A DNA stretch of 64,000 nucleotides from Branchiostoma floridae (Eukaryota > Chordata > Leptocardii > Amphioxiformes > Branchiostomatidae): contig NC_049983.1 in the NCBI RefSeq assembly GCF_000003815.2, positions 16,938,907-17,002,906 on the forward strand, in the 5' to 3' direction. The notes under the pieces were generated by a model. It was not told where the DNA came from, searched no databases, and saw nothing but the letters and a program-made list of their open reading frames with translations. Positions within the stretch are counted from its first letter, which is position 1; the number at the start of each line of letters is the position of its first letter. Positions 23,201-45,400 of the stretch are shown piece by piece. The position numbers and the translations under genes are program-made.

Positions 23201-25236
23201 ACGTTCCACATCGGGACACCTGACGCAGCGTAGCGAGTCGCCGTGAAAGCTTCCCCAGGAAGGCGGTGATCGGGGCTGCAACAGCAGGAGGATTCGGGGA
23301 GGACGTCTGTGGCCGTGCGACAAAGGGAAGGAGGGAGGACAACACGACACGGTAACGGAGAGCGGCGCTCCAGGATCAAGGAGGCCGTGGCGAAACAGAA
23401 AGCGACACCCGAGAAAGGAGAGGTCGTGAGAGAGAGGTGCTGAGAATAGCAGAGGAACAGCGTGGATTTGTGATGAGACGGGAGGACCAGAGAAGACCTG
23501 AACTATGGACACTTGAACAATCCCATGAACTGACTTAATTAGATATTTGCCATATGAGGAGACCCTTTCAATTAGCAAATTGTAACTTATGATAAACTAT
23601 CTGTTTTTATATTGTCAAACTGATGAGGGTTAATTTACGTATGGCGTTTCACTCGCCGAGGACGGCGAGTATTTAAACTGGGGGTGAGTGTAGGAAGGGT
23701 ACAATTCTGCGTTACAAGCATATGTTACAAGTCCTAGAAAAGTACATTCTAAGTCGTACAACGGCAGTTTCCACGTCCCCGCTTGCGGACGGGCGCGAGT
23801 GTTCGACGTCGAATAGCGACGTTTGCGCCCGTTCGCAGGTGGGGTATTCGAACGCGTTTGGAACGCGTTCGCACAATCAAATAAAAGTGAGTTGAGTTCA
23901 GGATTCAGAAGTGTCTGGACGCGTCGTCTTTTGTCTCTTGTCTTTCTGTGCTTTGGGCGTCTAAAACCCTCTGCAACAACCTGGTACTTCAGGGGAACAT
24001 CGATACCATCAACGTTTTCCTTACAGTAGCACAGCAAAATTACTGTACTGATATGAGGGACAAACTGTAATCAATGTAATGTGACGTACCTGGTAATACA
24101 CTCATCCCAGCTGCATCAATGACTCTGTCAAACTTGGTACTTCCATACTTCTCCTGTATGTCTGCATCATGGCCGACTGCTTCTATTAGTCCATTGCTGT
24201 GGGATACACACACATTTCAACATTTACTGTTACAAAATCAGGAATGAAAAGTCGTTCATGGCAAAGGACTATGTAAAATTGTATTGAAAGTTGATATAGG
24301 ACTCTAACTAGCGACCATCACTGTAGTGGCTGATTTTCTTTGAGAATCACGTCTAGTCAAGAACATTTTGAAATGGGACTGAGAGGAACAGAATCGTGTC
24401 CCAAATGACGTAGTCCTACTCAATTTAATAATAGAGAGTACAGTGTAGCCTGTGTAACACAAACTCTGCTGTCCTGGGCTGTAACTGGCGCCTCCCTATA
24501 GAAGCCAACCAGATGTTGGGCGGGCTGCTATAAGGGAGATTTAATCAGGCTAGGTACAATGAATGTGAAACAATTTTTGAGAGGGGTCTATCTTGAATCT
24601 CAACGGTTAATGACCTTTTCTTGACCCCTCTCCCTTAATTATACTGTAACTCATTGAAACACTGCCTGACTACCGCTGAGTACTTATTAATGGAAGTGTC
24701 AAGACAATTACAGTGACACCTGTGTGTGACCACCTGGCCAAATCATGTGACCACTTCTTGGTGGTCTCTTTGAGAATTTTTCCAATTGACACAACCAGTT
24801 ATCTTTTATGGTCACATGAAGTGAGCACCTGTCCATATAGACAACAAAGATTTCATTAGTCCCGACTGGCCTGAGTGGTCTTCTTGGGCAGTTCTGACTG
24901 TAAATCTCAGCAAGGATATGATTATGATTAATAATCTCAGCATGGCCAACATTTGATTTGAGCTGTGTGAAAAATTAACACTGCCCAGCAAACGCCTAGA
25001 TAGTAGATAGTAATATACCCAGCAATAGACGAAAACACGTTTCAATAACAAACAAACAAAAAAAACAGACAAACAAGTAAAACAAACCTTCCGACGACCA
25101 GGCTGACCCCGTTGTCGCCATCCTGCTCCAGCGAGGCGAGTGACTTCATGTCCTCCCCGCGCAGCGCTCTCTCCTCCGCCCGACACACCAGCACCACCTG
25201 CCGGGCTCCACGGACCAGCAACTTCCCTCCCGACAT
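17287..25236 (-). CDS. AMDHD1: Imidazolonepropionase, 11 exons, 431 aa
   Basis: Hydrolyses 4-imidazolone-5-propanoate to N-formimino-L-glutamate, step 3 of histidine degradation, as a metal-dependent amidohydrolase. Exons (minus): 25236-25088, 24196-24090, 21694-21630, 21457-21294, 20659-20546, 20005-19862, 19350-19269, 19106-18982, 18360-18267, 17879-17719, 17377-17287. They sum to 1296 nt with consistent phases. Human AMDHD1 is about the same length. Motifs: metal-binding GHTHPVWAGDR, GGGINFTVEHTR, GTTLVECKSGYGLEVETEMK, FCGAHSVP (substrate histidine by analogy with bacterial HutI), VDNIDVFCEKGVFD, NFHGDELHPM, ILPTTAYILR, VALGSDFNPNAFC and ETHGSLEVGKVGDL. ATG 25236 starts MSGGKLLVRGARQVVLV, as in the family. 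Two exon-intron junctions (exons 5 and 8) are tandemly duplicated, and a 2-kb LTR element occupies intron 2. Confidence 0.95.
18483..18610 (+). mobile_element. tRNA-like SINE fragment
   Basis: TGTGGCTCAGTGGCCTTGTG resembles an A box and ACTGAGTTTGAATCCCTGA a B box about 50 nt downstream, followed by a non-tRNA body. It lies in an AMDHD1 intron. Confidence 0.5.
18891..18956 (-). other. Duplicated 3' end of AMDHD1 exon 8 (potential 66-nt cassette)
   Basis: A 91-bp direct duplication (units starting 18885 and 18976 on the plus strand) repeats the 3' part of exon 8 with its donor CTCAG|GTATGC. The copy has its own possible acceptor (CTATCAG, 18958-18957). Between them lie 66 nt that fit phase 2-2 and read MTAMADSGSVAVILPTTAY with no stop. 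It could be an in-frame cassette exon or silent debris. Confidence 0.6.
19445..19680 (-). mobile_element. tRNA-derived SINE, same family as 3230-3475
   Basis: On the minus strand it reads GGCCAAGTGAGTAGAGTG, then a B-box-like TGAGTTCAATAGCCGG, then the shared body with ACCACTACCAGTGGACTAGC. It lies in an AMDHD1 intron. Confidence 0.65.
20055..20578 (-). repeat. 35-bp minisatellite of AMDHD1 exon 5 / splice-donor units
   Basis: Thirteen copies of CCTTGGTACT(G) occur at exact 35-bp spacing (about 20126 to 20546, plus strand), with about two more diverged units at 20055-20125. Read on the minus strand, each unit is the last 29 nt of AMDHD1 exon 5 (codons for FCGAHSVP) plus six intron bases, so every unit has a CCAAG|GTCAGT donor. 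Because 35 is not a multiple of 3, the array passes through all three frames. All three are open, giving a 35-residue protein period. The intron defined by the first donor (20545-20006) is 540 nt with no in-frame stop. Confidence 0.95.
20921..21271. mobile_element. hAT-like nonautonomous element (CAGGGCTCGAAATAC ends)
   Basis: The ends CAGGGCTCGAAATAC and GTATTTCGAGCCCTG are perfect inverted repeats, flanked on both sides by AGTAAC (20915-20920 and 21272-21277). The interior repeats CCTGCACC / GGTGCAGG in several orientations. CAGGG ends suggest hAT, though the visible site duplication is 6 bp rather than 8. It lies in AMDHD1 intron 4. Confidence 0.75.
21599..21621. repeat. (ATG)n microsatellite
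   Basis: Seven or so ATG/GAT triplets lie just inside the intron after AMDHD1 exon 3, next to the donor at 21629. Confidence 0.85.
22007..24025 (+). mobile_element. Nonautonomous LTR retrotransposon, 2019 bp, two near-identical LTRs
   Basis: The LTRs at 22007-22343 and 23689-24025 are both 337 bp, begin TGTAGGAAGGG and end TTCCTTACA. I see one mismatch (CTTTTGGCG versus CTTTGGGCG). A 4-bp site duplication GTAG flanks the element (22003-22006 and 24026-24029). A primer-binding-type TTTGGCGTTGTCGGCAGGAT follows the left LTR, and a purine tract (GGGGGTGAG) precedes the right LTR. The 1345-bp interior has no recognisable protease, reverse transcriptase or integrase, only a gag-like scrap (EVCWKCGSEKECH). 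It lies in AMDHD1 intron 2, opposite to the gene, 64 bp from exon 2's donor. It is probably a recent insertion mobilised by an autonomous partner. Confidence 0.9.
24446..24552. mobile_element. Short TIR element, TAGCCTGTGTAACAC family, copy 2
   Basis: TAGCCTGTGTAACACAAACT ... GGGAGATTTAATCAGGCTA aligns with 4476-4584. It lies in AMDHD1 intron 1. Confidence 0.65.
24709..24902. mobile_element. TIR element with CAGTGACACCTG / CAGTTCTGACTG ends
   Basis: TA-CAGTGACACCTGTGTGTGACCACC on the left pairs imperfectly with the complement of GGTCTTCTTGGGCAGTTCTGACTG-TA on the right. Internal TGGTGGTC / GACCACC repeats. It is a degraded short element in AMDHD1 intron 1. Confidence 0.45.
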
Positions 25237-25956
25237 CGCGAAATATCCCGAGAAAACGTAGATCTTCTTAAAGATAGCTAAAAAGTGAAAGTGACCGCCA
25301 AAATGTCTCCACGAAACAACTTCACGTGGAGCTTTTGGGACACACCCCCAATTCTTGACGAAGTGAGCCAATGAAAATCAAGATAACAAACTGCGGACCA
25401 AATGCACCAATCATAGCCTTTGTTGAATATTCTAACTCTGAAAACATAAGAAGAAATTGTCGAGAACCATGTTGCAAATGTCAAAATGTCAATTTTCACC
25501 TCTTTTAGTTAAATTTCTAGGCAAATTGTTCCTTGAATTGACAAAACAGAGGAAGATGTCCTTTCCCGGGAAAAAGTGCCCTTTGACCTTCTAGGCTCAT
25601 TTACATAAAATGGCGTCTGCGCATTGCTCGTTGCTATGACCAACCTCGTTTTGGTGTTGTTATGGTGGACACCAAATCAAAACTTGGCGATCAGACACAT
25701 TTTCTGTGATTTTTCGTCTTTTCTGGGCAAAAAGAGGTAAGTGTGGATCACCAAACTGTTTTATATGATAGATAGACACTCACTGATTTGATCCGTGGCG
25801 ATTAATTTCTTTAGAAATATCGTATTTGTGTATTTTGGCGAGCTTATGTTACTGACCATTAGCCTCAAAATTAAATGATTTTTGCTCATAGAAGTTTGAC
25901 ATCTGTTTATTTCGGAGAGGCTATAACAGAAATGTTTTTGTTTTCCAAATTCCCAG
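25237..25956. promoter_or_regulatory. Divergent AMDHD1 / CCDC38 promoter region
   Basis: About 0.7 kb separates the AMDHD1 start codon (25236, minus) from the CCDC38 coding exon (from 25957, plus). A likely noncoding first CCDC38 exon ends at AAAGAG|GTAAGT (25736). CCAAT motifs occur near 25366 and 25405. A degenerate RFX X-box-like GTTGCTATGACCAAC lies at 25630-25644, which would suit a ciliary gene. No TATA box is evident. Confidence 0.55.
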
Positions 25957-25972
25957 GTCTTGACGTACAGAT

Positions 25973-39499
<13,527 letters not shown>

Positions 39500-40304
39500 A
39501 CATAGTTAACAAATTGTAACAGATTTTCTTATATCATCAGTTGATGATTGTACACTTCTGAGAGTGACAAAAACTGTATGCATCATAGGGGTGATGACAT
39601 CATTCAAGGACGTTCTTGCATCGTTAAAAGAAAAATTTTAAGACATTCTGTATGAAAAGATACTCAAGATACCAAAAGAAGTCTTATTTTTTTGTCTAAT
39701 ACATCAAGATAGGTCTTTATGTTGATGTACAAAGTTTTAAGTGAATTGTGGTCACTTTTGTCTGATTGCAGAATTCTCCAAGTCTCATAGAAATATTTTA
39801 TGGAATCACAAATATTTTACATTCTGGTCAAATGAATATTTTGAGTTTTGTAAAAATTGTAGGCACAATGCCGTATGTTATATACTGTGTCTTTTATTGT
39901 GTTAGTTAACCCAATGTCCTTTGATGTACAAAAGTTTTAAAAAGTCAACAACTTTTTAACTGTTCCCACTGGTGTATTGAGAGGTTGTATATTTCTTAAA
40001 TATGTAGCAAAATATACCTAGCACTGGAAATGAATTATTTTGTCATTTTTCATTATAGTGCACATGGCTCAGCCATTGCCCAAAAGTTGTGAAATAATAG
40101 ATTGTTATTTCAGTTATTAAGAAGAAAGTTTGATCTAAATTATTGCTGCTGTTAGTGCAGTGATTGTTTTTGGTTATGAATCACTTTTTCGTTTGACAAC
40201 AATCCGGGCCCTACGTCTGCTTGGGGACTCAGATGGGACCACATCTTTGATTTATAATTCTCGAAAGTCTGTGCCGGAATTTGATGATCTCTTTGGCTTC
40301 TTAG

Positions 40305-40900
40305 TATTATGTAACAGCCAAAAACAGCGAAACACCTGTTTCTTAACGGATATCAACTTCATTTATGAAGAAAACAAGGTGAAAGCAAGGAGTTTTTTAA
40401 CCTCCTTGGTAAAAGTATGAAGACTCAAAACAAGTATACATATAACGTAGATACATGTACTATGTAAATACGTAATGTTACTTCTCTCATGAGCTATGTA
40501 TAACTAGAGCCTAACTGTATCGTGTAACAGCTTAAACCTTGAAACACTTGTTTACATCGTTTAGAAAGAAATACGGCAAAAGTCTGTATGCCCGAAACAC
40601 TTAAACATTACCGTTAGTATTGCTCTTGGGCTAGAACTAATATGTATTATGTAACAGTTAAACCCCTGAAACACCTGTTTGTACGGATTTTACATCGTAT
40701 GAAGAATCATCGTTGGGCAAAAATATGTCCAAAAAAAGTATTCATACATTCAATTACTAAGAATATTACTCAAGCAGATAAACACGAAACATCACTTCTT
40801 TCTTGTGCCACAGGTTAAAAGCTAAATACACGAAACACCTGTTTTAACGAATGTTTACACCGTTCAGAGAGAAACACGGCAAAAATATGCAGCCCCGAAA
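40305..40900. repeat. Degenerate tandem satellite, about four units
   Basis: The block TGTAACAG(C/T)...AAAC(C/A)..TGAAACACCTGTTT, followed by ACATCGTT..GAAAGAAA(T/C)ACGGCAAAA, recurs near 40310, 40525, 40660 and 40815 with spacing of roughly 135-210 bp. Confidence 0.6.
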
Positions 40901-41436
40901 ATGTAATTATGGCAATTTACGGCTGCATTTGCCCACACATAGTCGCCAAGCAACCACTAGTCCGGGGCTTGGGAAAACGGCGTACTGATATTCGCGGCCC
41001 TTTCAGATTTTCTCCCCTGTTGTTGCATATTCAAAACGTTGCCAGGAAACCGCATAAAGCTCTTACATAATTCAACATAGGGGAACATTACGGAGAACGC
41101 ACGAGTTCATTTATCATGTACCCGTGCCTTTGACAGGTCTCTTTGACGTTCTGTCAATGGCAATTTCAGTTCAGCAACAAAAGCAGACACACAAAGAAAG
41201 AATGGTTCATGTTTTATAGGGCCTTCACACTGAAACTGAATTAGTAAGAATCAAGCAGAACCAGTCGGAATGAAGAATTTCCAAAATTCGTGCCACATTC
41301 GGGTCGGAATTCCAAATGGACCTTACATTTCCTTTACATGAGAAGGAATGGCCCCAAGAAGGTGCAGAAATATCTGGAACGCAGTGAGAATTTCTAGAAG
41401 GCACTACGAATACTGAGAGGAGGAGGAAAAACAATC

Positions 41437-41708
41437 AAATTCTGGTGTTAAGTTCGAAAGTGATACAATTCTGTTATACACTAAAGTATGGTGTAAAGAG
41501 AACTTATCCGGTGAAAGTATAGTCATTCTGACGGCATCTCTGAGGAAAATTGTTCAGGAAGCTATACTGAACAATAAATTTGATATGTACTTGATCAACA
41601 TTTATATTGATATAACAATAAAATTCTGGTGCTAAGTGCGAAGGTGATACAATTCTGTTACACACTAAAGCACGATGTAAAGAAAACTTATCCAGTGCAA
41701 GTATACTC
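41437..41708. repeat. Direct repeat pair, about 88 bp each
   Basis: AAATTCTGGTGTTAAGTTCG at 41437 and AAATTCTGGTGCTAAGTGCG at 41622 head two copies that stay aligned through GATACAATTCTGTTA and AACTTATCC(G/A)GTG. The second ends at the assembly gap. Confidence 0.75.
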
Positions 41709-41721
41709 TGTGTTATCCCTG

Positions 41722-41821
41722 NNNNNNNNNNNNNNNNNNNNNNNNNNNNNNNNNNNNNNNNNNNNNNNNNNNNNNNNNNNNNNNNNNNNNNNNNNNNNNN
41801 NNNNNNNNNNNNNNNNNNNNN
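41722..41821. other. Assembly gap, 100 N
   Basis: Exactly 100 undetermined bases, the usual placeholder for a gap of unknown size. The sequence right of it is duplicated at 44666. Confidence 1.
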
Positions 41822-42496
41822 CGCAGGAAATCACAGACATTTCTCGCACGAATACCCAACGTTATCCACGCCAGACACCGCCCCATGGGAACCGTCATTT
41901 TAAGCAAAATACCAACAGCTTTAACACTTTTGTTTCTTTACCAACAACAGATAAATAATTCATTAAACATGCAGTCTTTATTTCTTTGTGTATCGCATAG
42001 AACCATATGGTACAATGGGACTTTTAACGCAACGTGGGTTGATGGCATATGATATAGCCCCTGCCCAAAGGTTTCGTCCATTTTGTCAAGAACAAGAGGA
42101 AACTAACTTCCAACTTGTTATGGAATGCTCTAGATATGATGTACTACGCAATAAGCTATTTCCATTTCTTTAACAGATTTCAAGAGTCTCGTTGCCATGA
42201 GCAGATTAAGATATATCTTATAAATTTAGTGACAACTCTCAAGATGCAAAAGCTCTGTACTTTTTCTTGCGTCAATAAATATTCTGTTATGATAGTTATT
42301 TGTAGTACACATGTACTTTGCGTATGTTTTGCCGACCCATTCAGTTGACCAACTATATCAAAGTGACGATTTTGGAGAGAAAATCGTATAATTTGTTGTG
42401 GGTTTTTTTTTCGAAAGTGCTTTACCTTAGTATGGGACAGGCCGACAATAAAGCCTGCCTAAGAGAAGAAGTTAAGATATAGACGGTTGGAGAATT
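41822..42496 (+). repeat. 675-bp direct duplication, copy 1 (LINE 3' end)
   Basis: Matches 44666-45340 over its full length with almost no difference (seen: GGGAACC versus GGGACCC). It carries the tail of a non-LTR retrotransposon reverse-transcriptase ORF (RFRPFCQEQEETNFQLVMEC, ending KLFPFL at 42173), with the cysteine spacing typical of LINE C-termini, then a 3' region with GACAATAAAGCCTGCCTA. Confidence 0.8.
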
Positions 42497-44665
42497 GTCA
42501 GGAAAATTTTACGATTTGCTACCATAACATCTGCTAGGATACTAGAGCACTGGAAGAGCCCTGGCCTGTGGAACGTTAAGTTCAGTATGTTGGAAATGTC
42601 AGCAAAAGACATGTGAATTATACCAAGTAACGATGCCGATACATAGGATGCGAAGAAAAAAATGGAAAAGAAAAGAATTGATAAAACTGAAGAATGATGG
42701 CACTACACTTCAGGGGCGAACTGTCCTGAAGTAAAATATGAATAAATTTTTAAACCTTAAGCCTTCAAGTAAGCAAACAAAATTAGGGTAAAAATGATTG
42801 GAACATTGTAAGTCCATTAGGGTACTTATTAAGATACTATCTCTTCTTAGTTCCCACACGAATTTTTTACACAAGAATGAGCCGGTAACGACTCATGCGT
42901 CCTCCTAATCGCGTGCTTCCGGTGAACAATTCATCACGATCAATTTGCCGCTGACTCGCCGCCCTTCACAAAAACATCCCGTGCGTTGTGCGGGCGGGTG
43001 TCCCAGGGTGACGGCCGTGATAATAACGCATCTCATCCCGGGGGAACCGAACAATGGCGTTACCTTAGCGTCCAACGTCGCGAGGTGACGTTCAACCCAA
43101 ACATACCGGCACATCTCTAGTCAACACTAGACCCAGATTCCGGACACACCGCATACAGGGACAGAGCTTAGTTCGCGACTCAGGAAAAACCGTACCGCGT
43201 ATCGCTGCTGTATTTCTACTTGCTGCTATCATAACGGTAAGTTTTGTTTCTTCAATTCGATTTTTGTAAATAATTTTTTTCATAATTCAATTTTTAAGCA
43301 ATTTGACTACGGCTTATTTTGCGTATTTGCAAATCGTATCTATAGACTGGCCTAGAATGTCAGAAAGTTTGTGATGTGTAAGCTCTGGCACTGCTTTAGG
43401 TAGTCCTAGTCAAGGGACCGAGATTTGATAACATGTTGAATTTCCGTTATGATTTCTATGATTACTATGTTCAAGCCTATAGCCATAATTTTGTTGTCAT
43501 TCAACTATTGGGCAAAATCGCCATCTTGCTCTACCGTCCTGTATGCCACCTGTGTCGTGTAATGTGGGAACAATATATATATTTTTGAACAGTACATACA
43601 ATTATGTTTGCCCACATTGAGTGAAGAATAGGTCACAGCAGAACCAATAGTTTTAAAATATACATTCAAGCTACACACGTAAAATGCCGAAATCTGCTAT
43701 GTGTATTCAAATTCATCTCGCTTCCTTGTAACAATAGAAATACAAGAACAGGTAGGTTCGTTTATCAAAACTCATGTTTATCAAAACGCATATTTAGAAA
43801 GATGAATTTGAATTAAATTTGTCAGTATTGCTTTAACTGTAGGACATAGGGTAATAGACATGTAGTTTGTATCTGTGGTGTAACTTTACTACATAAATCG
43901 TAATTGGTAATGAGCTATTTCTTAAGGTATGTCCGTTTCTGTCGGGCTAAATATTTGAAATTGCATTGAGTTCGAGTTTTTTGTCATTTGAATATTCTTT
44001 CGTTTCAGTTTCCATTTAGATCAATTCATCATGTAATCCGGTTTCACAACACAAATTACATAGTATATACGATGCACAAAAAATTGTGCAAACTGAACTT
44101 TCACAAGATTGAGAAATGTTTTAAATCAGGAGATACTAGGTTAAATTGAATACTTAACGAATATAGTTATGTGCGGACAATACGGACATTTATTAATCTG
44201 TTTTGTTGAACAGGCGGTTACGATCATTAATAATTGATTATCTTATTAAACAAAGGGACATATTGCCAAGAGACAAAACTAAACAATCTTGAACACAATG
44301 TAATTACGTGCCTTTCATAATTGACGTTAAACACACAGAGACACTTGTGTAGGCAGGGCATTGACACGGATGCCCTTCAAATCACATGACGTCATTAGCA
44401 AACGACATCCTTCGTTATTGAATTATTTGGTAAATTGTAGTTTATCTATTGGTTATCTATTGGTATTTTCTACTATACAAGTTTGACTGCACAATTTTGT
44501 TTGCCCGCTACACTATGCAACACACAAGCTTATCATCCCCAGATCTGCACCCATTTTGAATTGCGGTCAGTCCACCTTGTAGTGCCTTAGTAGTGGCACG
44601 TAGATCAGCAAGGTTCCTTGCTGTTTCTGTAGCTTTTCCAATACCGTAGATTGATTCAATTACGA
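42497..44665. other. Spacer / 5' UTR intron between the duplicated LINE tails
   Basis: Contains the CpG-rich candidate first exon (42890-43236) and otherwise AT-rich sequence. A minus-strand frame of 61 codons at 44508-44693 has no recognised homology. No further gene was seen. Confidence 0.5.
42890..43236 (+). promoter_or_regulatory. CpG-rich promoter and likely noncoding first exon of the FN3 gene
   Basis: GC- and CpG-rich compared with its AT-rich surroundings. It ends in a strong donor ATAACG|GTAAGTTTTG at 43237. The next acceptor downstream (45371-45376) precedes the first in-frame ATG, so 43237-45376 would be a 5' UTR intron. The transcription start is not visible. Confidence 0.5.
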
Positions 44666-45340
44666 CGCAGGAAATCACAGACATTTCTCGCACGAATACC
44701 CAACGTTATCCACGCCAGACACCGCCCCATGGGACCCGTCATTTTAAGCAAAATACCAACAGCTTTAACACTTTTGTTTCTTTACCAACAACAGATAAAT
44801 AATTCATTAAACATGCAGTCTTTATTTCTTTGTGTATCGCATAGAACCATATGGTACAATGGGACTTTTAACGCAACGTGGGTTGATGGCATATGATATA
44901 GCCCCTGCCCAAAGGTTTCGTCCATTTTGTCAAGAACAAGAGGAAACTAACTTCCAACTTGTTATGGAATGCTCTAGATATGATGTACTACGCAATAAGC
45001 TATTTCCATTTCTTTAACAGATTTCAAGAGTCTCGTTGCCATGAGCAGATTAAGATATATCTTATAAATTTAGTGACAACTCTCAAGATGCAAAAGCTCT
45101 GTACTTTTTCTTGCGTCAATAAATATTCTGTTATGATAGTTATTTGTAGTACACATGTACTTTGCGTATGTTTTGCCGACCCATTCAGTTGACCAACTAT
45201 ATCAAAGTGACGATTTTGGAGAGAAAATCGTATAATTTGTTGTGGGTTTTTTTTTCGAAAGTGCTTTACCTTAGTATGGGACAGGCCGACAATAAAGCCT
45301 GCCTAAGAGAAGAAGTTAAGATATAGACGGTTGGAGAATT
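44666..45340 (+). repeat. 675-bp direct duplication, copy 2 (LINE 3' end)
   Basis: Second copy of 41822-42496, starting CGCAGGAAATCACAGAC and ending GGTTGGAGAATT. It stops 36 bp before the first coding exon of the FN3-repeat gene. The flanks beyond both ends of the pair differ. Confidence 0.8.
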
Positions 45341-45400
45341 TGCTAATGTTTACATGTGTTTTGCTGTCTGTCCCAGGTTTCAACTGCCGGATTTTGAACT

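Larger units (their letters stand above)
39500..41721. other. CCDC38 3' flank and repeat-rich spacer
   Basis: Includes the CCDC38 3' UTR (AT-rich, no certain AATAAA), a degenerate tandem satellite at about 40305-40900, and an 88-bp direct repeat at 41437-41526 and 41622-41708. No gene is recognised. Confidence 0.6.

Noticed and set aside
41988-42173. Small host gene ending KLFPFL
   Set aside because: Its cysteine pattern and duplicated 3' flank mark it as the tail of a non-LTR reverse transcriptase.
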